DNA of 64,000 bases from Thinopyrum elongatum. Taxonomy: Eukaryota; Streptophyta; Magnoliopsida; Poales; Poaceae. Every line of letters starts with the position of its first letter. Positions within the stretch are counted from its first letter, which is position 1. The notes under the pieces are model-generated. The model was given only the letters and a program-made list of their open reading frames with translations. It ran no database searches and had not been told where the DNA came from. The stretch is from positions 62,763,202 through 62,827,201 of the forward strand of contig CM022303.1 in NCBI GenBank assembly GCA_011799875.1, read 5' to 3'. Made by a program: the position numbers and the translations under genes. Shown piece after piece: positions 11,154 to 22,762 of the stretch.

Positions 11154-13617
11154 TGTAACACCCCCGGTGGTTAGCCACAGTAATCCCATTTTGATAATGC
11201 CAAGTCAGCATGATTATCAGTGCATGATCATCATTAACATCATATTGCATTTCAACTCCTAACCTCAAATTCAAATTTAAATGAAAGTGGAAAATAAAAG
11301 TTGTCCAACATAGAAACTAAATTGTTCATTAAATAGCAAATAAATCAGAGACAATTCTAAAATTGAAACCAACATCATTGGAGTTGGGTAAGTGACTCAA
11401 ACATCTTCAAACAGCGACTAAAAACAATATTTAATAACCATTTATTAAATCTAATTTAAGTATGAAATGATGTTTTGCCCAAACTGATTTTAGGTTTTAG
11501 GAAATAAAGCACTGGTATTTATGGACTAGGTCTCCCTTTTTACAAAATTCGGTTTGGGGCCTAACTATTTACTAAACCGAGGTATATGAATTTATAAAAA
11601 GAAAAAGAACAAAAGAAAATAAAGCCCCCCCCTTTGATCATCCCGATATCGCCCATTCTATATTCTCATGCTTGCATTAGAGTTACTTCTGCTGCTGCTT
11701 TACCTATTCTGATGCATAGCCTGTTCATTGTAACCTGCTGTTGATAATTACCTACATATCCTAAACTGTTTAGTCTAGGCTGGGTAGAGACCTATCAGTG
11801 ACCCCACTTATCCCGACTGCCGCGCTGGATCGTCAGAAGACCCGATCAATGGGATTGAAGACCAGGACCCGACACCGCACATCACCCCCCTTAGTTGTAA
11901 CGACACTGCAGCGTTACTATCGAGTGCCGAGGGTGAAACCTCTTGTAGCACTTCTGATGTTAACTCTGTAGAGTAGCTATTCGGTCGTGGTCATCGAGGG
12001 TGATTCCTCCTTCACCGCTTCCGATAACGAACGCTGTCCTACAACACCTCAAGTGTGGACCCAGTGAGGGTGATTCCTCCTAGTTCACCTTGACGGATAC
12101 ATCGAGTGGGAATTCAATGAGGGTGATACCTCGGATTCCCTGATGTTATGGACACACGGATACTTGGACCTTACAATGTTACTTGGAAAGGCGGGTCGAC
12201 CCTGAGGGGTACCCGCGTGTGATGTGAAGGCGGGTTGCCAGTGTGGTGCCCGAGTGGTGAATACGAGGCGCGGCCGGGCATTCTTAACCCTTGCCGCAAG
12301 TCCTCGAGACGGGGCGACGGGGTCACATCTTTCATGAGTCTCTGCTCGTTACCGCAAGCCCTAGTCCTAACGATTTGGATATTTGATCCGAGCAGGCCTC
12401 TGGTCTGATAGCACTAACCATCACGTGGGCATAGTATGGGCGTTCTGCATCGTATGCATCAGCCGAAAGCTCTGTCAGACGTCCAGTTCAGCACTGCGGC
12501 ACGGTCGGATCGTGTCGGCCACCCGAGGCGATGCTGGTATCCACCCTGTGCGCAACGACCCGGAGGGCGAGGGGCGATGGCCAAGACCCCCTTGCGCTTA
12601 GGATGTAGACCGGCGGGGACCTCTCTGCTGAGCTGTAGGTAGGGTTGCGATGTGTCGTTTGGCCGAGGCCGGGCATGACCCAGGAAAGTGTGTCCGGCCG
12701 GAGTTAATCGAGCGTGTTGGGTAAGTTGGTGCACCCCTGCAGGGAAGAACATTTCTATCGATAGCCGGTCCTACGGTAAAGGACACTCGGAGTTGTATCC
12801 TGATCGATACAACTAGAACTGGATACCTGTGATGAGACCTGTATGTATGGCTCTGGGATTGCTTCTCGCAGGGAGTCGAGAAGGGATCTCCGGACGAGGT
12901 TGATGACTGTATGGCTCTGGGATTGCTTTCTCGCAGGGAGTCGAGAAAGGATCTCTGGGTGAGGTTGAGACTTAATGATACTGCTACATTATATTGTACT
13001 GTTCTACTCTCTTCTACTGCTGCAAGACCGCTGAAGATGCTAGTCTTCGATAGGACTAGGCCTTCTCTCTATTCTGGCATTTCTGCAGCCCAGTCCACAT
13101 ATACAGCCTCCCCTTGAAAATGTTGCATATGTAGTGTAGATCCTTGCTTGCTGAGTACTTCTGAGTACTCACGGTTGCTTTGTTTTCGTTTTCTCCCCAT
13201 ATCAGTTTGTCGTAACAAGATGACGGAGCCCCTGAGACAGCTGCCCTGCCGACGATCGCTACTACTACTACCCAGAGGATGGATACTACTACGAGTTGAC
13301 TGACGACCAGGAGTAGGATCGGAGGGTCCCAGGCAGGAGGCCTACGCCTTTCGATCGTAGTGTTTTATTTTGCCCCGCCTTTCTAAAGGCCTTTCTATTT
13401 CTGTTTCATATCTGTACTCAGATATCTGATGCTTCCGCTGACGCTTGTCCGCAAGCTTATGTATTTGAGCCCTCGAGGCCCCTGGCTTGTAATATAAAGC
13501 TTGTATGACTTTATTTATGTTTTAGAGTTGTGTTGTGATATCTTCCCGTGAGTCCTTAGGCTTGATCGTGTGCATTTGCGTGTATGATTAGTGCACGATT
13601 GAGCCGGGGGCGTCGCA
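11154..13617 (+). repeat. Element B 3' LTR
   Basis: Starts TGTAACACCCCCGGTGG and ends GGGCGTCGCA, where the usual CACA has become CGCA; about 2464 bp. From about 11638 onward it matches the 5' LTR closely. Its first 470 bases correspond to the outer part of the element A LTR (about 15700-16148 inverted) and are missing from the 5' LTR, while the 13750-13920-like block present in the 5' LTR is missing here. Confidence 0.9.
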
Positions 13618-13622
13618 CCCAT
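13618..13622. repeat. Target site duplication CCCAT, right copy (element B)
   Basis: Matches 3984-3988 exactly; the element A LTR resumes immediately after. Confidence 0.9.
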
Positions 13623-16148
13623 CCAATGCTATACAGTTTAGGATAACAGGCAGGTATCAACAGTAGGTTACAAGTAAACAGGCTATGCAACAGATATAGG
13701 ATAGTAACAGCAGCAGTAACATCTAATGCAAGCATAAGAGGGAAAAGAATAGGTGATATCGGAATGCTCAAAATGGGGGTGCTTGCCTGTCTGCTCGACG
13801 GCAAGGGCAGGGTCGTCGGGGACGTAGTCGTACTCCGGAGCGGCGTCTGCCTCAGGAGCTACGGCAACGTCTGGGTCTACCGAAGAGAAGAGGGGGAAGA
13901 AACAGATAAATATAATGTAAACAAATGCAACACAGTGCGTGCGATGCTATGATGCAGTGCAGGGTTGCCTAAATATGTCTCTAAGTCATTTTAGTTATTT
14001 TTAGAATTAATCTGGGATTTATTAACCGGTGTATGTGCACTATTTATCTACCGGATTCGAGCTCGGAGTTATGAGTTCTTCTATGTAGGAGGTTCCGGCA
14101 AGGAAACAGACGGCATGATTAGACTCGTCTCGTCGTTCTGAGCAACTTTCATGTTTTAACTTTTTCGATCCGAGTTACGGTTTAAAAGTTATTAATTTTC
14201 AAAGTTTATTAGATTTTCTGAAATTTATTTATATTAACAGAAAAGGGAAATATGACATCAGCATGATGCCATGCTGACATCAGCAAGTCAACAGCGGCTG
14301 GCCAGGGTCAAACCTGACATGTGGGTCCAGTGGGACCCACATGTCAGCCTCTGTTATACTAACAGTGAGTTAAATTAACTAACAGGGTTAATTAAGAGGT
14401 GGGCCCAACCTGTCAGTGAGACAATTAGTATAACTAATTAACTTTTAATTTAATTAAACGTTATTAGCTTAATTAACCGTGGGGGGCCACATGTCAGTGG
14501 CTGGGCTGTCCAGTCAGCGCAGTTGACTGGGTCAACCCAGTCTACTGGGGTCCCCAGGGCCCGCAGTCAGTGCCCCAGGGCTGGGCCCCACGGGCCACGT
14601 CGGCGGCCGGCGCCGGAGAATGCGCCGGCGAGCCCGTACGCGGTGGAGACTTGCCGGACTTGGCCGGAAAACGGCCACAGACGGCCGTTTGCCGCGGGGC
14701 TGGGCGCGTTCGGAAGCTAGCGATGGGCCGCATCCAGCGGGGGTGGCGGCGTCGCCGGGGACGCACCGGAGTGACGGCGGCGACCTCAAAGGCGGACGAC
14801 GGCGCTCGGGCGTGATGGCAAATGAAGCAGCAGCGTGCAAACGGTCGAGCGGCGAGGCTAGCGAGGTCCTACACGAGATGCTGAACACAACAGGCTCGGC
14901 CCCGTGACCATTTGGTCACCGGATGTGTGCCGGCGACAAGCGTGGGCGGCGGAGCATTCGGGCGTTCGGGGTAGTAGTAGATTGGGAGCTCGGGGGAAGG
15001 CGCGCGTGGGTTCGCTGGGCTCCAGGAAGCGCCAGGAGCGCGATGCGCGGCTCAGACGAGCGTGTTATAGGCCACAGCGACGGCGTCGAGCTCGTTGGTG
15101 GCGTCGAGCTTCGGCTATAGCGGCATCTGCGGCTAGAGGCGCGACGAAGCGAGGAAGGAGAGGGGAGAGGACATAGTGGAGCTCACCGAGCGGCTACGAA
15201 AAGCCCTTGGTGGCTTAGGAGCAGCAGACGGCGCCGGAGACGGAAGGGGATCGCCGGCGGCAGAGAAGTACGGGGGCGGCTCGATCCACTCGCTGCAGGG
15301 CCCCCGGGCTCGGACTGCTCGGCGTAGTCGACGGAGTCGAGCACGGCAAAGCGCTTGGACGAGGTGGTGCAGCTCGGGAACGGCATTGGCCGCGACGGAG
15401 ATGAACTGCAACGACGGCAGATTCGGGCGCCGCCGTTTCTACGCGAGAGAGAGAGAGCGAGGGGAGGAACTGGAGGGGAGCTAGGGTTTGAGGGGGGTGA
15501 GAGAGGCTCGGCCGCGTTCTTATCTCCGACGGGGACCGTCGGATGCGCGACAGCGAGGCCGGCAGCGAGGTGTCAGTGCGTGCGCGCGACAGCGCGCGGG
15601 GGAGGACGACGACCGCGATGGGCTGGGCCGTCTGGCGCTATAGCTGTAGGCTTAAGTGCATAGTGGTAGCGCCGGCCTTTTCCATTTTATCTTTTCTGAC
15701 TCTGCCCTTTTCTTTTATTCATTTCTGTTTTGAATTAGTTAGGGCTCTTATGCATTTTTATAAAATGTGGGAGTTGGTCCAAATAATGCAATGCAATATT
15801 ACCCTTCACCAAAAACTGGTTTGGACAGAATTGGATTTCATTTGAATTTAATATGATTTGAAATGGTTTTAATAATGCTGTTTTGGTGTTGTTTCATCTT
15901 GTTTGAGTCATTTGTCTAACTCCAACTTTATTGCTGATGGTTTTTCAAATGTTCCTGGATTATTTGCCATTTTATGAACATTTTTGCAACAGTGTTTGAT
16001 TAAATTTATTTTGCACTTTTGAATTTGAGTTGATTTTCATAATGGAGTTTGAATTATTTTGGTTAACCACTATGACTAGGCACTGCAAATGATATGACAT
16101 GGCAATATTAGCAGTTGATCACAGTGGTAGTTACACAGGGGTGTTACA
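13623..16148 (-). repeat. Element A 5' LTR, outer (U3) part
   Basis: Continues the LTR broken at 3988 and ends, on the minus strand, with TGTAACACCCC at 16148. A GC-rich block at about 14520-15660 is absent from both LTRs of element B. Several long open frames occur in that block on both strands, but they overlap each other, show no domain and follow its base composition, so I do not call genes there. An AT-rich stretch (15660-16100) matches 11170-11620. Confidence 0.85.
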
Positions 16149-16479
16149 CGTGAGACATCCGAAAGGCAACGGAAACGGGAGATTATACATATATTGAAGA
16201 GGGCCGGTGTGACAGGTACCGTGAGGGCGTCGAGCTCAGCCAAAGACGAAGTCCCGCCGAGCACGCCAGAGGCGGAGGACGGGCTGCTATGAGCAGGTGC
16301 GGTTGCGTGAGCAGGTGCTGCTGCAACACTCACTACAAGAAACCTGTTAATCCATGACGGATTTATGGTGACGTTCTTGGTATCCGTCACGGAGAACGTC
16401 ACAGATCAGTAAGATGAGAATGCCCCCAAAACGGTAGCCCCTTTATGACGGGCACAAAGGAACCGTCATGGAAATCGTC

Positions 16480-18220
16480 ACATATCGAGCAGATGTGCAT
16501 TTTGTTTTTCTTTATACAACATCTGGTCTGTCATGGATGGCTCATGCTGATGTGTCATCCTTTTTCTTGGGCCCACTTTTCAGTCCTGGTTATGTCCCAC
16601 GCCCAGAGCGATCCCACCTCAGGTTACAACAGAGTGTTTGTCCCACATGTCAGTATGACAAAAAGAGAAACAATAGCAAAATAAATTTGCTAGAGTGGGT
16701 TTTGAACCGGAGACGTCTTTTTAATTGACCGTACGACCTAGCCAACCAATCAAATCATTCATTCTGTTTAAGTATGAGCTAGAAACCTATATAGACCAAT
16801 TCCGTGTATTGCTCGCCAACAATGCGGTTTTCTACTGGTTTTCCTTTTTATTTTGTCCACTTGGTGTTTAGTTTTTCTTTTTATGTTTGACATATAAAAA
16901 ACTTAGTACAATAATTATTAACAAAGAATTATTGTGTGTTTTAAATCTATATTCTATCTTCATTATGGTCTACCATGAAGAGTTAAATACTTAGGATTTT
17001 CTAAATTTACGTGGACATAAATAGTTCAAAGTGTACTAAAAATTATTTTTTAAATTTTGTATCTTCATTCGGGACCAAAAGCACACAATTATTTTAGATT
17101 GTTCAACCTGTATTAAAAACTATTGTGTAATAATAATAAATTTTACAAATGTGTTAAAAAAAAGTTAAACATGTTCATAGAAATGTAAGGTTAATTGTAC
17201 AATATATATTTATAATACAATTTGAACATTTTCTAAAAACACATTGAACATTTTGAAATACACATTGTCTATTTTTTTAATGCATGATGGCACCTTTCAA
17301 AAACATGTTGACAATTTTTAAATAAATGTGAAACATTTCCCAAATATATGTTGAACTTTTTGTTCAAATGCACTACGACTTCAATTAAGTTTTGCCACAA
17401 TTGTATTTTTTTTAAATGATGTTGCTGGGACCTAGATCTCTGAGGCCTACGGGACCTAATTGTCATAACCGAGACGAGTACACATAACTGCAGATTAATT
17501 AAAAATAGTGGGCATGGGCGGCATTAGATCCTAGGACCTCTTGCATAAATGGCACACTCCTTGCCACTTGTACGACGCTGGGTTCGTACTCTGTATCTTG
17601 CTTCCGAATTGGTATCCAACATATTTTCACTTCAATATAAATGTTTTAAGTTGCACGAGTTCGAATTTTGTGCGAAAATGTGCAAATTTTCCAAATAAAA
17701 CTTTTGTAATTTCCACATATTTTGGTATATTGGAATGTGTCAGGTTTCAATGCAAAGGCGACCACTCCTTCATCTATTGGCCTTGAAAAAAAAATCTATG
17801 CTCAACATACACCATTGCATGATCAATGTAAAAATGCGACATTTTTCGACGTCCGTTTGTTATATCAATGTTATTTCGTGTCTTCATAAGCATCCAATGA
17901 ATATAGTTCAATTCTTGAACTGCAAATACATAAAAAAAATTAGCAAAGCTGGTTTGCTAAATCATATTTGTGTTATCATTTTTTAGAACACCTTCACTAA
18001 TTATCTGGAAAAAAAACTGAATTCTGGACAGACTCACTCAGTGCTGGGCTGAAGTCAACAAATGTAAGTTTTGTTTTCCAAATTACAAGTGTGCCTTAAT
18101 CAATTATCCTTTTTATAGAATACCTTAATTAGTTATATGAAAAAAGAGAATTCTGGAGGCCTCACTCGGTGCTGGACTGAAGGCAAGAAAAGCCCACTAC
18201 GGTTCCAGTCAAGGAGGTAT
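16480..18220. other. AT-rich interior of CACTA D
   Basis: AT-rich sequence with no ORF that shows a recognisable domain. A partial duplication is visible: a CTGAATTCTGGACAG-type block near 18018 recurs as GAATTCTGGAGGC near 18149, each followed by CACTC(A/G)GTGCTGG. Confidence 0.5.
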
Positions 18221-18322
18221 CCCATGTGAGGGAAACGAGCGTCCTGATTGGTCGATGCCACCCTCCCACGGATCGCCATCTCAGCCGTCTGCTCCCCACC
18301 GATCCAACGGTGGTGCACCTGT

Positions 18323-18339
18323 CCCCCCCCCCCCCCCCC

Positions 18340-18375
<36 letters not shown>

Positions 18376-18376
18376 T
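18323..18376. repeat. Compound microsatellite C(28)(TC)n
   Basis: 28 consecutive C from 18323, then about 12 TC units. Length in the assembly is likely unreliable. Confidence 0.95.
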
Positions 18377-18960
18377 ATCTTTCTCCCCTACGCCTGAGCC
18401 GCCGACTGTCCCACGTCCTTCATTCCAGATCCGTCGTCCTTCTCCCACCTCCGACTCTCCAGATCTGTGTTTTTCTTCTTTCCCAGCCCCTTCCTTCCTC
18501 TATCTCCTAAACGAGGCAAGCATCGTTGGACCAGCGGGAGGCGTCATCGACTCGTCGCCAAGGAGTTGCGCCATGGCGTCCGCTGCACCCCAAAGCCAAC
18601 AGTGCGACGGTGTCTACTTCCCGAGCGGAGGCGACCAGGCGCTACGGGCTCCACTTTCCGAGCGGCAGCGGCGGCGGCGGCGGGCGGGGACTACGACCTC
18701 CACTTCCTTGCGTTGATGGGTAGTCTCTTTTGCCCCGCTTCTGATTCGACTGGCTGCGTTGGCGTCGCCTGATATTCTTCACCCAAATCAACGTCAACGG
18801 GCTAACTCTCCTTTTGTTGCTGCTTCCCTTTTGGTGCTTCTTTGGGCTGGTGGCAAAATCAACGAGCTTGACTTTGGTCCTCGGGAGATCTAGGTAGATG
18901 ATTCAGCGGCTTCTCTATTGAGCTCCGTGCTCTTCCAGTTTGCAGGTGGTGCGACGGCGA
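18377..18960 (+). other. Leader-like, possibly captured genic sequence in CACTA D
   Basis: A pyrimidine-rich stretch is followed by a GC-rich block with an ATG at about 18572 (MASAAPQSQQCDGVYFPS) open for 48 codons. It resembles the promoter/5' UTR and first exon of a plant gene. I recognise no domain, so capture of a host fragment is only a suggestion. Confidence 0.3.
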
Positions 18961-20933
18961 CGAGGTGGACGGCAACGGACTGATTTCTCTGTACCTATCT
19001 GAGGGACCAGTTTGTCATTTTCTTTATTTCCAGAAGTTTCTCTGCAATAGGGAGCGATTGTAATTTGTGTGTGTGTTTCATTTTCTTTTACTTGTGGTTG
19101 TAATTTGTGTTTGTGTAATTTTTTTATTAAGTGATACAAGCAAAAATCAGAAGAAAAAAAACATATGTGGTTGAAATGGTATCTTTTCTTTTTGAGGGAA
19201 GCTTGAAATGTCAATTGATAAAAAGAAACGGGTATTGATCTATACTATAATTAGTGGGCTAAACTTCTTCTAATGTAAACTAGTGGGGGTAAACTCTAAT
19301 TGGACCACGGTTGTAATAAGTGGGCCGAGAATCTAATTGGGCTGATGATCATATGGGCTGGAACTGAAAATAGTGGCCCAAATTCTATATGGGCCGCCAC
19401 GTCGAATTCACACTGGCTGCCATGTTGGATGATGATGTGGCATGAGCATTAACGCCACCGTTAGCACATCAGTTAAGTGCCATCCATGACGGCCAAGTTC
19501 CGTCATGAAGCGCATAGTGGTCAATTATGACGCGATATACATGACGAATTTCAAATCATAATATACATGACGAATTTCAAATCCGTCATGGACATGCCTC
19601 CTTGACAGTTTTGTGCTGATCTATGACGGATTGAAGTCGTCATGGATTAACATAATTCTTGTAGTGGCTAAACGAGCTACTCCCCAAGAAGTTGGAAAGG
19701 GGAAAGTCTGCTGCATCTTTATCTGGATTTTGCTTGGTCCAACTGACGATAGCTGGAATCAAGACACTATTCGAAGCTGCCATTTCCTTTCTTGCGGCAG
19801 TTACCGCTGCTTTGACTGTGTCTTCTTTGGTCTCAACTGTTTTCTTATCAACAACAATCTCAACCTTCTTGTCGATGTTTTCTTCGTTTAACCTTCGTCT
19901 TTGCTTTCACTCTTCGACGGTCTCACGGTAGTACTTCTTCCACGTGGCGCCGTCTCCGACACCGTGAACGCGTCCATACGACGGCCGAGTGTCCACCGGG
20001 AGTCCTTTCAATATGTTCAAGGCCCGGTTGAATGGGGTGTCCCACTTGGGCCTCGCCAACGCCTCAGGCGGCGAGTCGCTTTCGGCCGCAATCCTGTGTT
20101 GCTCTTTCTGCAAAATGAACGTGGATCGTTTACAAATGTGACTAAACGTGCAGTCGAATTGATCAGAAGCTAAAATTAGGGGGTAAATTAATAATTATCA
20201 GCAGTCTCATGAACTCCTTCGTGATCGCGTCCGTATCGAAAACCTTGGTGACTGGGTCCCAACGGTACCGGGCCCTGATCACGTCACGCTCCTGCAGGAC
20301 GGTGAACTCCGCTAAGGGGTCTTGGATCCCCAGACTTTCACGTTCCGCGTCCTCCTTGGCCCATACGGGCCTCTTCCGCGCGTAACCACGGTTTCCGAGG
20401 TGGTGGCACCCCATGTTCCTCTCTTGAAGCCCCTTCATGTACTCCGACTTTTCTTTGGCAGCTTCGGCAACGCAAGCCTTTTTGAATATTTCGAACTGCT
20501 CTTTCGTGGGATTATCCTTTACAATCTCGGAGTAGGGTTCCTCTTTGACGATGATCCGATGTTTCACCCTTACTTTCCAGATGGACAACGCACCGCTAAA
20601 CTTGCTCATGGCGCGTCTGTTTATCTTCTTCATTGCCGGGTCTTTATCTGGATGAGTATATATTTTTTCATCCGGGCCCGGGAACAAGAATCCCTGGTGC
20701 AGCTTCATTAGGAGGGAGCGCTCCATATTTGGTATTTTATTTAATTTCTTATCGTTGATGGTGGCGGTTCCCCGTAGGATGCAGCCTATTTGATTGCTGT
20801 AGCACATGCGCGCTTCCGTAGGCTCCTTTGGCTTGAAATTGCCGGGGTACACCTCCGTGACCACCAGTCTAGTAGTGTTGAGCTGGTTTGGGCGCCGTAT
20901 CCTCTTCAGTTTCGGTTCTATACCGGCTAATTC

Positions 20934-21020
20934 GCCAGTCTCGGTGCCGTTCTCGGCGCCGGTCTCGGTGCCGGTGTCGGTCTCAGCGCCGGTCTCGGCG
21001 CCGGTCTCGAGTCTCAGTCT
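20934..21020 (-). repeat. 12-bp coding repeat in CACTA C
   Basis: About seven degenerate units of GAGACCGGCGCC/GAGACCGGCACC on the minus strand, coding for alternating GAET/TGTE/TGAE residues near the N-terminus. Confidence 0.8.
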
Positions 21021-21138
21021 CAGATGTGATGGGGGGGCACTGCAACAACTGTTGCTCGTCGAGATAGTTAAAATAGTTGTCCGCCGCCTCGTAGACGTTG
21101 CAATCACCAGAACCATGTCCTTCATCGTTGCTAGCCAT

Positions 21139-22335
21139 GTTTCCTACGATTAAATCTAGTCAATTAATTCTAGACCTAATAAAATGAATAATATCATAAA
21201 AAAAGGCCTATGTTTTGCAGGAATGTTGATTCATTCCCGTTGCGGCAAATCCCGGCCACTCGATATGTCCTAGTTTCTAGCACAAGTCATTTCGAAATTC
21301 ACGGAAAATTTCAGCATGACCTTTGCTAAAAAGTGGACAAATCGAGCGCCTGAAATTTGCCGGAACGGAAATGAATCAATATTCCGGCAAAACATAGGCC
21401 ACTCAGAATCATTCCCTGCAAACAATGTTCGAATATCAATCTTCGACATCGCAACACATGTCCAAATATACACGAGCAACCACAACACTAGATATACATT
21501 AGCAAACACTATTGAGGAATTTGCATATAACAAAATTTATAACCCTAATTTGTAAAATTTGTAACCCTAGCTAATTTACCCTACCTAATTATGATCTATT
21601 AATAGAAAACATAGAAAATTCAGTCCTAAAAAAAATTTAACTAAATTTTTTTCTGTCCTCACTTTTCTACCTCTCTATATCTTCCTCACTCTCCCTCTTC
21701 CTCCCCCTCTCTCCCTCTCCCTCTCCCTCTCTCCCTCTCACTCTCTCTCAAGCTAGTGTTTCACATATGCATTCTTTGCAAAGTATTTAGGTGAATTAAT
21801 AAACATTGAATTTTTGCTCTAAACTAATTTTTTTCTCTAAAATGATTTTTTATAAACATTGGATGAACCCTAATCTTCTCTGCACAGCAACTACAACTAC
21901 TTAAGCATCTAAACCTACTTAAATATATAAACCTACTTAAGCATTTGATGAACCCTAGCTAATTTGATGAACCCTAAAATTGCATGAACCCTAGGAACCC
22001 TAGCTAGGCAGAGGTAGGGGAGGAGGAGGAGGTGTAGGCCTGGTGACCTCAGGCGTCGGCGGAGGTAGGGAGGAGGAGGAGGTCGGAGCGGCCGAGGGCG
22101 CGGCGGAGGTGTGGAGGAGGTCGTCGGTGTCGAGCGTCGGGGCTCGAGAGGGGCAGGGGCGGCGAGGAGCGGACGAGGGTGGCTCTGGGGGCGTCGAGGG
22201 CGCGCGGCTCCGGTGGCGGCGATGGCGCGCGGCTCCGGTGGCGGCGACGGAGGCAGGGCGGCGAGGGAGAGGTAGGAGACGCGAGAAGATGGGGGAATTG
22301 GGGGAAGAAGGGACGCCCGCGCAGGGGGCAAGTTA
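21139..22335 (-). other. CACTA C 5' leader region
   Basis: Between the ATG at 21138 and the subterminal repeats: AT-rich sequence, a CT-rich tract (21655-21750), repeated AACCCTAG-type words, then a GC-rich purine-biased block (22010-22330) on the plus strand. Overlapping ORFs there are compositional. Confidence 0.45.
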
Positions 22336-22340
22336 AATTT

Positions 22341-22757
22341 AGCAGTAGCGCTGTTTGGCGGAACGCGCTACTGCTATAGATAAGTTAGCTATATCGTGTG
22401 TTGGGAAAACGCGCTAGCGCTTTCGTAAACAGGCGCTACTGCTATTGCTTTCATTTTTTATTTTTCTTTAATTTTTCTTTTCTTTTTTTCTTTCCTTTTT
22501 TCTTTTCTTTTCTTTTTCTTAGTTGCAGCGCTGTCGCCCTAAAACACGCTTCTACTATTTTATTAGCAGTAGCGCGGTCTATAGACGTGCGCTACTACTA
22601 TACCAACCATGACGGCAACGGTGTAGTACTTATAGTAGTAGCATTTTTTGTACGGGACGCGCTACTGCTATTTGTATAACAATAGCGTTCTTTTTCCACA
22701 CGCGCTACTGTTAGGTAGCAGTAGCGCCTTGTTTTAAAGAGCGCTACTGATAAGACT
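22341..22757. repeat. CACTA C subterminal repeat array
   Basis: At least eight direct and inverted copies of GCGCTACTGCTA/TAGCAGTAGCGC, e.g. 22341-22351, 22365-22377, 22433-22445, 22564-22575, 22720-22728. Such arrays bind the CACTA-encoded protein. Confidence 0.8.
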
Positions 22758-22762
22758 GTGTG

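Larger units (their letters stand above)
3989..13617 (+). mobile_element. Ty3/gypsy (chromovirus-like) LTR retrotransposon B
   Basis: A full-length plus-strand element of 9.6 kb inserted in the 5' LTR of element A: 5' LTR, PBS, leader, gag, protease-RT-RNase H, decayed integrase, chromodomain-like C-terminus, polypurine tract and 3' LTR, with CCCAT duplicated on both sides. Sequence on either side of the duplication joins into one continuous element A LTR. The domain order PR-RT-RH-IN and the C-terminal block resembling a chromodomain suggest the Tekay/Del branch. Pol has in-frame stops at 7748 and 8981 and several frameshifts after 9400, so the copy is non-autonomous. Confidence 0.92.
1..16148 (-). 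mobile_element. Ty3/gypsy LTR retrotransposon A (partial, interrupted)
   Basis: Minus-strand gypsy element whose 3' half lies beyond the window start. Going down the minus strand it shows a 5' LTR starting TGTAACACCC at 16148, the LTR end ...TCACA at 2151, a PBS at 2136-2147, a short leader, then RNase H and integrase. Gag, protease and RT are missing between about 1645 and 2135, so it cannot move on its own. The LTR is split by element B (3989-13617), whose 5-bp duplication CCCAT marks the join; without B the LTR is about 4364 bp, unusually long. RNase H/integrase sequence is of the chromovirus type and closely related to B. Confidence 0.9.
16331..19666. mobile_element. Non-autonomous CACTA transposon D
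   Basis: Left terminus CACTACAAGAA at 16331, right terminus TTCTTGTAGTG ending at 19666. The two ends stay inverted-repeated for about 35 bases (GTTAATCCATGACG). Flanking triplets are ACT (16328-16330) and GCT (19667-19669), a 3-bp duplication with one change. Subterminal repeats on TGACGG/CCGTCA occur at both ends (16350-16470; 19490-19640, with CATGACGAATTTCAAAT twice). No transposase is encoded in its 3336 bp. It lies inside the coding exon of CACTA C. Confidence 0.85.
16229..21138 (-). pseudogene. CACTA C Ptta/En/Spm-family transposase-associated protein
   Basis: The likely start is the ATG at 21138 (MASNDEGHGSGD..., NYFNYLDEQQLL). A one-base shift near a run of seven G (about 21030) moves into the main frame, which reads repeated GAETG-like units and then a conserved Ptta/En/Spm block (VYPGNFKPKEPTEARM, GCILRGTATINDKK, NMGCHHLGNRGYARKRPVW). 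After an intron ending in TTTTGCAG (about 20114), exon 2 reads RPKWDTPFNRALNILKG and YGRVHGVGDGATWKK, has a TGA at about 19907, and runs to the CACTA D insertion at 19666. The frame resumes at 16330 (VAAAPAHATAPAH, SLAELDALT) up to a GT donor at about 16228. These proteins bind the subterminal repeats or assist transposition; this copy is dead. Confidence 0.7.
16149..22762 (-). mobile_element. CACTA transposon C (Caspar-like), interrupted and truncated
   Basis: Minus-strand remnant. It has a subterminal array of GCGCTACTGCTA/TAGCAGTAGCGC repeats at 22341-22757, a CT-rich/GC-rich leader (21650-22335), and a Ptta/En/Spm-type coding sequence. No CACTA terminus is seen beyond 22762, so the 5' end is truncated. 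The other end is cut at 16148 by retrotransposon A; the rest should lie beyond the window. A second CACTA (16331-19666) sits inside its coding exon. Confidence 0.75.

Noticed and set aside
14520..15663. Cluster of long overlapping ORFs on both strands
   Set aside because: They lie inside the GC-rich part of the element A LTR, overlap each other, and show no domain or splice logic; high GC alone lengthens open frames.
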